Shown: positions 36,739 through 46,791 of the stretch, one piece after another
Layout: every line of letters begins with the position of its first letter
Position numbering within the stretch: the first letter of the stretch is position 1
From: Niabella sp.
GTDB taxonomy: Bacteria > Bacteroidota > Bacteroidia > Chitinophagales > Chitinophagaceae
Length of the DNA: 64,000 nt
Assembly: GCA_017744715.1 (NCBI GenBank)
Contig: JAGIAT010000008.1
Location: 62,001 to 126,000, forward strand
Direction: 5' to 3'
The notes under the pieces: model-generated
Database searches by the model: none
Seen by the model: the letters and a program-made list of their open reading frames with translations, nothing else
What the model was told of the DNA's origin: nothing
Position numbers and translations under genes: made by a program

Positions 36739-38880
36739 ATGTATTACAGAATCATTTATCTCTTTTTATTCGTTACCGTGTGGAGCGGGATTGCAGCGCA
36801 ACCCATTACCTGGAGCGCCGTGGCGCCGGGCGTATGGAAAGGCGTTGTAGGGAAACCGGAAGCCTACGATCTTTTAAAAGCATCCGGTGCTACGCCGGCA
36901 CCTGGTCTGAAAACAATGAGTGAACAGGCCTTCCCTTTTTCAAAGGACGATATTTCCGGCACTGTTGCCGATGGCAAAACCAGTCTGCGTTTTCCGCTGG
37001 AGAAAGACGAGCAGTTATTTGGTTTCGGGCTCAATTTTCAAACGGTGCATCAACGGGGGAAGATACTGCAATTGCACATGGATCATTACGGTGGTAAAGA
37101 TAACGGCCGCACCCATGCGCCCGTTCCCTTTTATGTATCTTCCAAAGGATATGGGGTGTTTGTAAATGCGGCACGGTATATTAACGTATATGCAGGATCG
37201 GGTGTGCGTAAAGACAGCAAGCATCCCCCTGTGGAAAAAGACCGGAATACCGACAAGAGCTGGAGCTCGAGGCCGTATTCGGATGCGGTGGAATTGCTGG
37301 TGCCGGCACCGGGTACGGAAGTTTATGTTTTTGCGGGACCAACGCCATTGGATGCAGTGCGTCGTTACAACCTGTTTAACGGTGGGGGTGTGCTGCCACC
37401 CCGATGGGGACTGGGATTCACCCAACGCGTGCGATCGCTGTTTACGGCAGATGAAGTAAAGCAGGAAGCGGACTCTTTTTCTGAAAAAGGATATCCGCTC
37501 GATTTCATCGGGCTGGAACCCGGTTGGCAGAGCCGTTCTTATCCCGGTACTTTTGAATGGGATAAAAAACGGTACCCGGATCCGGCGGGTTTTGTAAAGG
37601 AAATGCTGGATAAACGGATCCGCCTGAATCTGTGGATCAATCCCTATGTATCCAAATCGGCGTCATTTTACAAAGCGATAACGCCTTATACGGGATCGCA
37701 TACGGTATGGACCGGTGAAGTACCGGATTTTACCATTCCCCAGGCGCGTGATATATTCTTTGGACAATTAAAAAAAGACCAGGTGGATATCGGTGTAAGC
37801 GGGTATAAGATCGATGAAGTAGACGGGTATGACCATTACCTGTGGCCGGATGTGGCTACCTTTCCTTCGGGTTTGTCCGGAGAGCAGATGCGACAGACCT
37901 ATGGGGTACTGGCCATGAAAAACAGTATCGATCTTTTTAAAAACAGGAATGAACGTACCTATGGACTGGTAAGAGCATCCAATGCCGGTGCCAATAGTTT
38001 TCCGTATGTGATTTATAACGATTATTATAACCACGAAGATTTTATCACGGCGCTTATTAACAGCGGGTATATCGGTGTTTTATGGACGCCGGAGGTGCGG
38101 GCTTCAAAAACGGCAGAAGAATGGCTGCGCCGTTTCCAGACCGTGATTTTTTCGCCCATGGCGATGATCAATGCCTGGTCCAGCGGCACCAAACCCTGGT
38201 CCTATCCCGAAGTTGCGGCACAGATCAAAGAACTTTCCCTGCTGCGGATGCGGATGATGCCCTACTGGTATTCGGAGTTTGCCAAATATCATTTTGACGG
38301 TACACCGGTGTTCCGCGGCATGAGCCTGGAACCGGGATACCAGGTGAGCACGGCCAACAGTTCTGTAAAAAACAACCTGGAAGATAATCCTTACCTGGAA
38401 GCGGTTACCAAAGAAGTAAAGGACCAGTATATGGCGGGTGAATACCTGCTGGTGGCGCCTTTGTTTACCGGCCAAACATCCAGAAAAGTTGTATTGCCCA
38501 AAGGACGCTGGTATGATTTTTATACCGGGGTTTTTGCCGGTGACGGCGAAGTAATTACGGTTACGCCGGGGCTGGATAAGATACCGGTATATGTAAAGGA
38601 TGGCGGCATCATTCCAATGATGCCGCCGTTGCTGCATGCACCGAAGGCTGGAGAAAAAGTAGACCTGGAGATCCGCGTATATGGCGAAAAGCCCGGCACG
38701 TACCGGTTGTATGATGACGACGGGGAAACCTTCGATTATGAAAAGGGGAATTATGATTGGAGATCCATTCGTATCGAAAAGGATGCCCGGGGAAAATTAA
38801 AGGGCAGCATTGAACCTTCGCATAAAAAAGAGGTCCAATCCTATGGCAGGATTACGTGGAAGTTTATGACAGAGAAGTAG
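36739..38880 (+). CDS. Glycoside hydrolase family 31, atypical acid/base site
   Basis: A retaining alpha-glycosidase of 713 aa with signal peptide (YLFLFVTVWSGIAAQ). The barrel shows PPRWGLGFTQRVRSLFTADE, LEPGWQSRSYPGTFEWD and the nucleophile Asp359 in GYKIDEVDGYDHY. At the usual acid/base block (Asp in a SHDIGG-type motif) this protein reads LWTPEVRA, so a Glu appears to replace Asp; alignment is needed to confirm. A C-terminal beta-domain holds VAPLFTGQTSRKVVLPKGRW. The frame is open from TTG 36718 inside the GH95 gene, but ATG 36739 gives the signal peptide. The substrate may be alpha-galactoside, alpha-xyloside or another. Confidence 0.88.
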   Translation: MYYRIIYLFLFVTVWSGIAAQPITWSAVAPGVWKGVVGKPEAYDLLKASGATPAPGLKTMSEQAFPFSKDDISGTVADGKTSLRFPLEKDEQLFGFGLNFQTVHQRGKILQLHMDHYGGKDNGRTHAPVPFYVSSKGYGVFVNAARYINVYAGSGVRKDSKHPPVEKDRNTDKSWSSRPYSDAVELLVPAPGTEVYVFAGPTPLDAVRRYNLFNGGGVLPPRWGLGFTQRVRSLFTADEVKQEADSFSEKGYPLDFIGLEPGWQSRSYPGTFEWDKKRYPDPAGFVKEMLDKRIRLNLWINPYVSKSASFYKAITPYTGSHTVWTGEVPDFTIPQARDIFFGQLKKDQVDIGVSGYKIDEVDGYDHYLWPDVATFPSGLSGEQMRQTYGVLAMKNSIDLFKNRNERTYGLVRASNAGANSFPYVIYNDYYNHEDFITALINSGYIGVLWTPEVRASKTAEEWLRRFQTVIFSPMAMINAWSSGTKPWSYPEVAAQIKELSLLRMRMMPYWYSEFAKYHFDGTPVFRGMSLEPGYQVSTANSSVKNNLEDNPYLEAVTKEVKDQYMAGEYLLVAPLFTGQTSRKVVLPKGRWYDFYTGVFAGDGEVITVTPGLDKIPVYVKDGGIIPMMPPLLHAPKAGEKVDLEIRVYGEKPGTYRLYDDDGETFDYEKGNYDWRSIRIEKDARGKLKGSIEPSHKKEVQSYGRITWKFMTEK

Positions 38881-38884
38881 CAGC

Positions 38885-39178
38885 GTGTGGCCACAAAGAC
38901 CCGAAGGCACAAAGACACACAAAGGTGGGGGGTAAAAAATCTTAGTGTTACTTAGTGTCTTAGCGCCTTAGTGACAAAAAGGAACCACGAAGACCGGAAG
39001 GCACAAAGACACACAAAGGAGGGAGTGTAAAAAATTTTAGTGTTACTTAGCGTCTTCGAGCCTTAGTGGCGAAAAGGAACCACGAAGGCCGGAAGGCACA
39101 AAGACACACAAAGGAGGGGATGTAAAAAATCTTAGTGTTGCTTAGTGTCTTAGCGCCTTTGTGGCGAAAGCACTGCGA
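38885..39178. repeat. Three tandem ~95-bp palindromic repeats
   Basis: Units start at about 38885, 38984 and 39078. Each begins ccacgaagrccggaaggcac, continues aaagacacacaaagg, and ends gtgtcttagcgcctt, agtgg, so its two ends are complementary (ccacgaagg with ccttagtgg; aagacac with gtgtctt) and can fold into a long imperfect hairpin. The 382-bp gap between the GH31 and lyase genes holds nothing else; a minus-strand frame through it is repeat-derived. Confidence 0.85.
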
Positions 39179-39262
39179 AAACAAGAAGGCTCGAAAGTAT
39201 CTCAGGAAAGTGGAAAGGTTTGTGTCCTCAATATCTCCCTGTCCCTGTAACAAAAATAAAAA

Positions 39263-40474
39263 ATGAAGACCCTATTTTTATATACGATATTATTGTTTGC
39301 AGCGGCAACTACCCGGCCGCTGTACGCCCAGGACATCGGTCAGGTAAAAACCGCTTTAAAAAAACAGGTGCTGTATAAAGCCGCCTGGGCTATGCAGCAG
39401 CAGCCGGAAACCGTAACAGCGCACCGGGCATCCCGCAGTGCCGGGGGCATACATGATTTTTACAGTGAGGGCGATTACTGGTGGCCCAACCCGGCCGGTG
39501 TGGATAGTCCGTATATTCAAAAAGACGGGCAAACAAACCCGGACAATTTTGTAGCGCACCGGCATGCAATGATCCGTTTTAGCCGGATCGTAGGCGCCTT
39601 GGCGTCGGCCTACCGGATCCGTCCGCAGCAGCAATATGTAAAACAGGTGCTGGCTCATTGTAAGGCCTGGTTTGCAGACACCGCTACATTGATGAACCCG
39701 AATCTTTTGTACGCCCAGGCTATAAAAGGCAGAGCTACCGGGCGTGGTATCGGTATCATCGATGCCATTCAGCTGATGGAAGTGGTACAGGGTATATCCG
39801 TGATGGAACAGGATGCCGCAATGGACCGGCAGGTATTGGCGGCAACAAAAAAATGGTTTGCCCGTTTTTTGCAGTGGCTTACTACCCATCCCTATGGTAA
39901 AGATGAAATGAATGCAGCCAATAACCACGGTACCTGCTGGGTAATGCAGGTAGCGGTTTTTGCAAAATTTACCGGTAACAGGGAGCTCTTGCAATTTTGC
40001 AGCAACCGGTATAAAACGGTATTGCTGCCCAACCAGATGGCACCGGATGGAAGTTTTCCCAGGGAGCTGGCGCGCACCAAGCCCTATGGTTATTCGTTAT
40101 TTAATTTAGATGCGATGACCACCATCTGCCAGGTATTGTCTACAAAATCGGATGATCTATGGAATTATCAAACCCCGGATGGATGTTCTATAAAAAGGGG
40201 CATTGCCTTTCTTTACCCGTTCATCGCCGATAAAAATAAATGGCCGTACAAGCAGGATGTAATGTACTGGGATAACTGGCCCGTGGCCCAGCCGGCGCTG
40301 GTGTTTGGGGCGGTGAAATTTAAAAAACAGGATTGGTTCAATACCTGGAAAAAACTGGATCATGCGCCCGAAACGGAAGAAGTGATCCGCAACCTTCCGG
40401 TCAGGAACCCGTTGATTTGGATGAACCCAGACCGCGATGGAATAAACAAGAAAAAAGCAACCTCGAAGAGGTGA
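39263..40474 (+). CDS. Alginate-lyase-fold polysaccharide lyase (PL5/PL38-like)
   Basis: Predicted exported uronate lyase of 403 aa, with a signal peptide ending PLYAQ. The Pfam Alginate_lyase pattern is clear: DFYSEGDYWWPNPAG near residue 70, HRHAMIRFSRIVGALASAY, and the active-site-like NAANNHGTCWVMQVAVFAKF, where Asn-Asn-His resembles the catalytic Asn-His of the PL5/PL38 (alpha/alpha) lyases. Further on are MAPDGSFPRELARTKPYGYS and YWDNWPVAQPALVFG. PL38 members cut glucuronan or alginate; the exact polymer cannot be deduced. The next gene starts 4 bp downstream (GH29), so this heads a tight lyase-fucosidase operon. Confidence 0.83.
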   Translation: MKTLFLYTILLFAAATTRPLYAQDIGQVKTALKKQVLYKAAWAMQQQPETVTAHRASRSAGGIHDFYSEGDYWWPNPAGVDSPYIQKDGQTNPDNFVAHRHAMIRFSRIVGALASAYRIRPQQQYVKQVLAHCKAWFADTATLMNPNLLYAQAIKGRATGRGIGIIDAIQLMEVVQGISVMEQDAAMDRQVLAATKKWFARFLQWLTTHPYGKDEMNAANNHGTCWVMQVAVFAKFTGNRELLQFCSNRYKTVLLPNQMAPDGSFPRELARTKPYGYSLFNLDAMTTICQVLSTKSDDLWNYQTPDGCSIKRGIAFLYPFIADKNKWPYKQDVMYWDNWPVAQPALVFGAVKFKKQDWFNTWKKLDHAPETEEVIRNLPVRNPLIWMNPDRDGINKKKATSKR

Positions 40475-40478
40475 CATA

Positions 40479-42356
40479 ATGATAGATATGAAACGTTTGT
40501 TTTTAGGAATATTGCTGGGTGCCGGTGTTGTTACGGCAGCCGCACAGGTGCCCGGTGATGAAGACAAAGATATGTTCAATAAAGGACAACAGCGCGATCA
40601 GCAGGCCGTTAATGAGGCCGTAAACGGCTGGTGGACACAGTCCATGAAAACGCGTGAAGAACGGATTGCATGGTGGCGCCAGGCAAAGTTTGGCATGTTC
40701 ATTCATTGGGGAATCTATTCCCTGCCCGGTGGCGAGTGGAAAGGAAAAAAGGTGGGCGGGTATGCAGAGCATTTGATGCGTAAGGAAATGATTCCGCGCA
40801 GCGAATACCTGGAACTGGCACACCGGTTTAACCCGGTACTGTTTAATGCAGACGAATGGGCCAAAGCGGCCCGGGATGCGGGTATGCGTTATATGATCAT
40901 TACCGCGAAACATCATGATGGCTTTGCCATGTATCCTTCTGCTGTGTCCGATTTTAATCTTCATGATCAAACCCCCTTTAAGCGTGATCCGCTGGCGGAG
41001 CTGGCTGCCGCCTGTAAAAAGTATGGTATTAAATTCGGGTTCTATTATTCGCATGCCTTCGATTGGGAGCATCCGGATGCCCCGGGTAACGACTGGGAAT
41101 ACAATAACCCGGGCGGTGATAAAAACCTGTTTGGCGGGCGCGACTGGTTTGATCACCATCCCGAACTGCTGCCAAAGGCAGTAAAATACGTTAATGAAAA
41201 AGCCATACCGCAAATAAAGGAGCTGCTTACAAAATATCACCCGGATATCATCTGGTTCGATACCCCGCATAAATTGCCCTTTTCGGAGAACCTGCGGATC
41301 TTAAAAGCGATCCGCGAAACGGATCCCAATGTAGTGGTGAATGGGCGTTTGGCAAGAAGCGCTGCCCGGAACTACGGGGATTACCTCAATACCGGTGACC
41401 GCCCTGCGGAATTTGCTCCGGTTACCGGCGATTGGGAAGCAATTCCCACAACAAATGAAAGCTACGGATATTCCCGGTATGACAATAGCCATAAATCCGT
41501 TCCCTTTTTTATACAGCTGCTGGCCAAGGCGGCGTCGCGCGGTGGTAACCTGTTAATGAATATTGGCCCCAGGGGCGATGGCGCAATCGACACAAAAGAT
41601 CTTACCATTTTAAAAGGGATCGGAAATTGGGTAACGCAAAACAGCGAGAGTGTTTACGATGTTACACGAAGTCCCCTGCCGCTGCAGAACTGGGGGGTAA
41701 GCACCATGCGGGGCAATAAAATATACCTGCATGTATTTGATTTTCCGGCAGACCGGAAACTGTATGTAGGTGGATTGCAATCTGCGATCAGCAAGGCCTA
41801 TACACTATCCGGTAAAAAAACAGTAAACGCAAAGCGCATAGGACCGGATGATGTGCAAATCGATTTATCGGGTATTACTGCAGATGTGGCCAACACCGTG
41901 GTAGTGCTGGAGTTAAAAGACCAGCCTAAAACGGATGAGGTATTTTTTGTTGCGCCCAATATACCCATAACACGCCTGCTGGCTTTTGATGCCCGGCTGC
42001 AGGGAAAAGGATTTGGTTTTGGAGACGGGAAAGCCGACCGTTATTATGTGGATGGCTGGAAGTTGCCGGAGCAGCAACTGATCTGGGACGTACGTACGAT
42101 GGAGGCCCGCCAATATGATATCGTGATTAAATATGTAACCGGGAAAGAATGCGGTGGTCGTTATAAGTTATTGCTGAATAATGCTACTTCAATTGAAGGA
42201 AATGTACAACATACGAAAGACGGAGTTGTTACAGAAAAAATGGGCAGGCTAAAGCTGAAAAAGGGCATAAATACCCTGGTGCTGCGCCCGGAAACCATTT
42301 CCGGAACGGAACTGATGAAGCTGCTGGAAGTTCAGTTGGTGCAAACAATGGAATAA
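40479..42356 (+). CDS. GH29 alpha-L-fucosidase (first of three)
   Basis: A retaining alpha-L-fucosidase, 625 aa, with signal peptide (LFLGILLGAGVVTAAAQ). GH29 hallmarks are FGMFIHWGIYSLPGGEWKG, MIITAKHHDGFAMYPS, and the nucleophile Asp261 in IIWFDTPHK. Later come NESYGYSRYDNSH and RGGNLLMNIGPRGDG. A C-terminal beta-domain follows, and an extra carbohydrate-binding-like module (about 490-620) makes it longer than the simplest family members (about 450-480 aa). Starts at 40479 (MIDMKRL) or 40488 (MKRL) are both possible. It is 4 bp after the lyase stop. Confidence 0.93.
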   Translation: MIDMKRLFLGILLGAGVVTAAAQVPGDEDKDMFNKGQQRDQQAVNEAVNGWWTQSMKTREERIAWWRQAKFGMFIHWGIYSLPGGEWKGKKVGGYAEHLMRKEMIPRSEYLELAHRFNPVLFNADEWAKAARDAGMRYMIITAKHHDGFAMYPSAVSDFNLHDQTPFKRDPLAELAAACKKYGIKFGFYYSHAFDWEHPDAPGNDWEYNNPGGDKNLFGGRDWFDHHPELLPKAVKYVNEKAIPQIKELLTKYHPDIIWFDTPHKLPFSENLRILKAIRETDPNVVVNGRLARSAARNYGDYLNTGDRPAEFAPVTGDWEAIPTTNESYGYSRYDNSHKSVPFFIQLLAKAASRGGNLLMNIGPRGDGAIDTKDLTILKGIGNWVTQNSESVYDVTRSPLPLQNWGVSTMRGNKIYLHVFDFPADRKLYVGGLQSAISKAYTLSGKKTVNAKRIGPDDVQIDLSGITADVANTVVVLELKDQPKTDEVFFVAPNIPITRLLAFDARLQGKGFGFGDGKADRYYVDGWKLPEQQLIWDVRTMEARQYDIVIKYVTGKECGGRYKLLLNNATSIEGNVQHTKDGVVTEKMGRLKLKKGINTLVLRPETISGTELMKLLEVQLVQTME

Positions 42357-42501
42357 AGGAGCGGTGCAATAGGGAGGCGTCGTGATGTTTTTATACCGGA
42401 TCATGCTAACGCAGGACTAAGACCTGTAAGCACTGAAGGGTAGGGCCTAGTTAAAGTGTAAATCATTTAAATCCGCCGTGGCGGACGACATATTTTATAT
42501 C

Positions 42502-43695
42502 ATGAAGAAAACAGGAATCATCATTGCGCTTATTGCCGGCACATTAACAGGTACGGCGCAACATACAAATATACCGGCAACAGTAAAAGATGCCGAAAAG
42601 CAAACAGCCGTAATGTTGCGGGAGATTACAGCAGCAAAGCAAACAGATAAGAAGGGCGTGTCTCCGAGAACGCTGGAAGATGGAAAATTAAAACTGGTCG
42701 CCTCCCGCGACTGGACCAGCGGGTTCTTTCCCGGCGAGCTCTGGTATTTGTATGAGCTTTCCGGAAATAAAAAATGGGAAACAACTGCCCGGGCATATAC
42801 GGCCGATATCGAGCAGGAAAAGACCAACGGTACCACACACGATATGGGATTTAAAGTGTATTGCAGTGTGGGGAACGGCTACCGGCTTACAAAAGATCCG
42901 CACTATAAAGCGGTGATCATCCAGGCGGCAAAAACCCTAAGTAAACGGTTTAACCCGGTTGCCGGAGTGTTGCGGTCATGGGACCATAGTAAGAATAAAT
43001 GGGATTTCCCGGTGATCATCGATAATATGATGAACCTGGAATTGTTATTTGAAGCGTACAAACTTTCCGGCGACCGGTCGCTGTATCAGGTTGCGGTAAG
43101 TCATGCAGACCAGACCATGAAAAATCATTTCCGTCCGGACTATAGTTCTTATCACGTGGTGGATTATGATACGGTTACCGGTAAAATAAATAAGAAAACA
43201 ACCCACCAGGGCTATGCCAATGAATCTGCCTGGTCGCGCGGACAATCCTGGGGATTATATGGGTATACACTGTGTTACCGGGAAACAAAGGATGTGAAAT
43301 ATTTAAAGATGGCGGAACACATTGCCGGCTTCATCCTCAATCATCCCAATCTGCCCAAAGATGGTGTGCCTTACTGGGATTTTAATGCACCGGGTATTCC
43401 GGACGAGCCCAGGGACGCATCGGCTGCTGCGGTGATTGCTTCGGCCTTATATGAACTGAGTACGTATAGCAAGAATGCAAAAACCTACCGGGCTGCGGCC
43501 GACCGGATCCTAAGTAGTCTTACAAAAAGTTACCGGGCACCCATTGGCACCGCAAGCGGCTTTTTGCTGTTGCACAGTACGGGTACAAAACTCACCAATA
43601 CAGAAGTAGACGAACCGTTAAGCTATGCCGATTATTATTACCTGGAGGCGCTGCAGCGGCTGAAAAGGTTACAGGCCGGTAAAAAATTATTCTAA
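42502..43695 (+). CDS. GH88 unsaturated glucuronyl hydrolase
   Basis: Removes the unsaturated uronic acid left by polysaccharide lyases. The 397-aa product has a signal peptide (KKTGIIIALIAGTLTGTAQ). The (alpha/alpha)6 barrel shows the catalytic Asp pair: Asp114 in GTTHDMGFKVYCSVGNGY and Asp174 in FPVIIDNMMNLELLFEA. Their 60-residue spacing fits the family (61 in the Bacillus enzyme). ESAWSRGQSWGLYGYTLCYR and YWDFNAPGIPDEPRDASAAA complete the signature. The frame opens at 42478, but ATG 42502 gives the signal peptide. It complements the two lyases in this locus. Confidence 0.93.
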   Translation: MKKTGIIIALIAGTLTGTAQHTNIPATVKDAEKQTAVMLREITAAKQTDKKGVSPRTLEDGKLKLVASRDWTSGFFPGELWYLYELSGNKKWETTARAYTADIEQEKTNGTTHDMGFKVYCSVGNGYRLTKDPHYKAVIIQAAKTLSKRFNPVAGVLRSWDHSKNKWDFPVIIDNMMNLELLFEAYKLSGDRSLYQVAVSHADQTMKNHFRPDYSSYHVVDYDTVTGKINKKTTHQGYANESAWSRGQSWGLYGYTLCYRETKDVKYLKMAEHIAGFILNHPNLPKDGVPYWDFNAPGIPDEPRDASAAAVIASALYELSTYSKNAKTYRAAADRILSSLTKSYRAPIGTASGFLLLHSTGTKLTNTEVDEPLSYADYYYLEALQRLKRLQAGKKLF

Positions 43696-43887
43696 CGAAC
43701 CGCAGAACAGGTTAAAATTGCTGAACAGAAAGCAAATACAGGGCAGCTTTTTTGTAAAATATTGTAAGTTATTTGTACAGGGGCAGGAGCGTATGTGCCT
43801 GAAAAAGTTTTCAAGTGTATGAAAGGAATCCGAATCCCGGACAGGCATATGATGAACGATCTTATAAATGATGTTAAATAAATACAG

Positions 43888-45261
43888 ATGAAAAAATATT
43901 TACTGGCGTTGGTATTGTTGCAGCTTTCAATGCAGATATGGGCGGGTACGGTTACCGTAAGCTCGGTTGACGATCTGCAAAAAGCGATCGACCGGTCGGC
44001 TCCGGGCGATGTGATCATTCTTAAAAACGGGGCGTATCGTACATCCGCAGATATCCGGATCGCGCAGCAGGGAACACAACAACGCCCCATCACGATCCGG
44101 GCGGAAAGTACCGGCGGTGCGGAAATAAGCGGAAGCGGGGGGATCAATCTGGTAAGTCCCGCGGCTTACATTGTCGTTAGCGGGTTTAAGTTTACACATG
44201 CGGCTTCAAAAGCACGTTCGGGTGCCGGCACCCGCTTTTGCCGCTGGACGCACAATATTTTTGAAACACCGGGTAAGGGAGAATACCTGACCATTGCGGG
44301 AAGCGATCACGAGATCGATTACAATACATTTCAGAATAAAACCGAAATGGGACGTATCCTGGCGATTCGCGGGGAAGGAAAACAGATTGCCGAGGGCCTG
44401 CATATTCATCACAATTATTTTTATAATTTTCCGGACCAGGGAGGTGCCAATGGCGCTGAAACATTTCAGTTTGGTTTAAGCGGGTTCAGTTTGTCTACCA
44501 GCAACAGCATCGTGGAATACAACCTGTTTGAAAAATGTCATGGTGAAAACGAACTGATCTCGGTAAAGGCATCGGGTGTAACGCTGCGGTATAATACCAT
44601 CCGCGATTGCCCGGCACAGTTTACATTGCGGCATGGCAACAAATGTGTGGTATACGGCAACTATTTTTTCAATACACCGGGCATCCGCATTTTTGGTGAC
44701 GATCATGTTATTTTCAGCAACTATTTTGAAAACTGCGCGCTGGCCATAACCGTGGGTAATGGTGGGGGAGAAGTAGCAGACGGGGCCCAGCTTACGGAGC
44801 ACGACCGGCCAGACCGGGTACTGATTGCTTTCAATACAATGGTGAACAATAAGAAGAATATCGAACAGCCGGGAAGAAAGAACGGGTTGGGTGCCACGGT
44901 CATTACAATTGCCGACAATATTATCCAGGGCGGGGATGTAGCTGCATCCATTGCCGGACCTTATACGTCACCCCAATGGAAAGGAAACCTTATTTTCAAA
45001 ACAAAGGGCCCGGGTGATATGCCGGAATCCGGATTCCGGAAGCTGGATCCAAAACTGGTAAAGGGAGCGGATGGCATTTGGCGATTGGATAAAAACAGTC
45101 CGGCAATTGGAGCGGGCGGTGAGGGCTATCCCGTTCCGGCAGTAGATATGGATGGACAGTCCCGCAGCGGAAAATGGGATACTGGTGCAGATCAGTACAG
45201 TACAGTAAAAGCTACTGCTCATGCATTAAAGGCAACTGAAGTGGGTGCTTTGGCGAAATAA
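43888..45261 (+). CDS. Polysaccharide lyase family 6
   Basis: Predicted parallel beta-helix lyase (alginate lyase or chondroitinase B type), 457 aa, with signal peptide (LLALVLLQLSMQIWA). VSSVDDLQKAIDRSAPGDVI opens the helix. The active site is recognisable: Lys227 in ELISVKASG and Arg248 in FTLRHGNK, 21 residues apart, exactly the spacing of Lys250 and Arg271 in chondroitinase B. Calcium-site residues are in the NGAETFQFG stretch. Family and catalytic residues are sound; the polymer cut is not known, but absence of sulfatases argues against a sulfated glycosaminoglycan. A GC-rich hairpin follows directly after the stop. Confidence 0.92.
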   Translation: MKKYLLALVLLQLSMQIWAGTVTVSSVDDLQKAIDRSAPGDVIILKNGAYRTSADIRIAQQGTQQRPITIRAESTGGAEISGSGGINLVSPAAYIVVSGFKFTHAASKARSGAGTRFCRWTHNIFETPGKGEYLTIAGSDHEIDYNTFQNKTEMGRILAIRGEGKQIAEGLHIHHNYFYNFPDQGGANGAETFQFGLSGFSLSTSNSIVEYNLFEKCHGENELISVKASGVTLRYNTIRDCPAQFTLRHGNKCVVYGNYFFNTPGIRIFGDDHVIFSNYFENCALAITVGNGGGEVADGAQLTEHDRPDRVLIAFNTMVNNKKNIEQPGRKNGLGATVITIADNIIQGGDVAASIAGPYTSPQWKGNLIFKTKGPGDMPESGFRKLDPKLVKGADGIWRLDKNSPAIGAGGEGYPVPAVDMDGQSRSGKWDTGADQYSTVKATAHALKATEVGALAK

Positions 45262-45263
45262 AG

Positions 45264-45286
45264 ATGCGAAGCGGGACGCTTCGCAT
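45264..45286 (+). terminator. Hairpin directly after PL6
   Basis: A perfect 10-bp stem (atgcgaagcg / cgcttcgcat) with a GGA loop begins 3 bp after the PL6 stop. No T run follows, so it may stabilise the mRNA end rather than terminate. Its gcgaag/cttcgc core resembles one of the hairpins in the 164-bp repeats near 5.2 kb. Confidence 0.45.
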
Positions 45287-45297
45287 AACAAATAAAA

Positions 45298-45348
45298 AAA
45301 GCACTCCGTCAGGAGCGCCCTATTGGTAGAAAATATATAAAAAAAGAT
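45298..45348. repeat. Dispersed element before the second GH29
   Basis: Contains gcactccgtcaggagcgccc followed by tattggtagaa, a variant of the gcccc-NNN-ggggc element seen at 34.1 and 55.05 kb. It ends just before the GH29 ATG. Confidence 0.6.
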
Positions 45349-46773
45349 ATGAAAAGAATCGCAATCGTTATGTTGATATGCCTGCTTACAGGCATGGTGA
45401 ACGGTCAGTCGGTAGATAAAGATACCCGCATGAAATGGTGGCGGGAAGCCCGTTTTGGCATGTTCATCCATTGGGGGGTATATTCGCAATGGGCGGGTGT
45501 ATATCATGGCCATCAGCAGGCCAGGGGCGGTGCTGAGTGGATCATGAACCGCAGCAAGATACCGGTTGCCGAATACCAGGAACGCGCCAAATCATTCAAC
45601 CCGGTGAAGTATGATCCGGATGCCTGGGTAAAGATGGCGAAGGATGCGGGAATGAAATATATCATCATTACCTCAAAACATCATGATGGTTTTGCCTTGT
45701 TTAAATCCAAGGCCAGTAAATGGAATGTAGCAGATGCTACGGTTTATGGCAAAGATCTGTTGAAGCCATTGGCGAATGCCTGTCGCAAATATGGAATAAA
45801 GCTGGGCTTTTATTATTCCCAGGCGCAGGACTGGAATAACCCCGGAGGTTCGGCAGCGCGTAAGGAAATGCGGGAAGGCTGGGCTAACCCGGATTCTGCA
45901 AAGATTGATGCGTATACGCTGGCACACAAAGGCCATTGGGATCCCGCGCAGGAAACAAAAACATTCGATCAATATATCAACGATGTGTCTGTGCCACAGG
46001 TAAAGGAAATTTTATCCAACTATGGCGATATTGCCGTGTTGTGGTGGGATACGCCAACCAATATGACCGATGCAGCGGCGCAGAAACTACAGGATGCATT
46101 AAAGCTGCAGCCGAATATCATTACCAATGACCGCTTAAAACGTCCGAACTTTCCGGGCGATACCAAAACGCCGGAGCAAAAAATTCCTACACAGGCAGAG
46201 CTTGACGGGCAGGATTGGGAAACCTGTATGACCATGAATGGCAGCTGGGGGTACAAGAGCTGGGATCATAACTGGAAGCCGACCGAAACCCTGATCCGCA
46301 ACCTGGTAGACATTGCTTCCAAGGGCGGCAACTACCTGCTGAACATCGGGCCAAAGGATGACGGATCGGTACCGCAGGAAAGCATTGAACGCCTGGCCCA
46401 GATCGGCAAATGGATGAAGGTGAACAGCAGTGCGGTGTATGCCACACATGCTAGTCCGCTGCAGGACCTTACATGGGGAAGATGTACCATGAAGCAGAAC
46501 GGCGGCAATACAACCCTTAACCTGTTTGTATTCGACTGGCCCAGGGATGGGAAGCTGGTGGTGCCTGGTCTTTCCAATAAAGTGATCAGTGCTGTACAGC
46601 TGGCTGGTAACAAAACCGTAAAAGCACGTAATCAGAATGGTGCCGTGGTGATCGATCTGCCGGCAACTGCTCCGGATGCGATTGCTTCCGTGATCCGGTT
46701 ACAGGTAAAAGGCGCGGTGGCAAATGTGAATACGAAGGGCGGCAGGAAAATGAAAACAGGGGAGCTGGATTAA
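45349..46773 (+). CDS. GH29 alpha-L-fucosidase (second of three)
   Basis: 474 aa, close to the minimal GH29 length, with signal peptide (IAIVMLICLLTGMVNGQ). Hallmarks are ARFGMFIHWGVYSQWAGVYH, MKYIIITSKHHDGFALFKSK, the nucleophile Asp234 in VLWWDTPTNMTD, WETCMTMNGSWGYKSWDHNW and KGGNYLLNIGPKDDGSVP. A short C-terminal beta-domain ends the protein. Different surroundings of the active site from the other two GH29 proteins suggest a different fucosyl linkage. It lies downstream of PL6 and upstream of a long repeat array. Confidence 0.93.
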   Translation: MKRIAIVMLICLLTGMVNGQSVDKDTRMKWWREARFGMFIHWGVYSQWAGVYHGHQQARGGAEWIMNRSKIPVAEYQERAKSFNPVKYDPDAWVKMAKDAGMKYIIITSKHHDGFALFKSKASKWNVADATVYGKDLLKPLANACRKYGIKLGFYYSQAQDWNNPGGSAARKEMREGWANPDSAKIDAYTLAHKGHWDPAQETKTFDQYINDVSVPQVKEILSNYGDIAVLWWDTPTNMTDAAAQKLQDALKLQPNIITNDRLKRPNFPGDTKTPEQKIPTQAELDGQDWETCMTMNGSWGYKSWDHNWKPTETLIRNLVDIASKGGNYLLNIGPKDDGSVPQESIERLAQIGKWMKVNSSAVYATHASPLQDLTWGRCTMKQNGGNTTLNLFVFDWPRDGKLVVPGLSNKVISAVQLAGNKTVKARNQNGAVVIDLPATAPDAIASVIRLQVKGAVANVNTKGGRKMKTGELD

Positions 46774-46791
46774 GCAGTTCCGTTTCACGCG

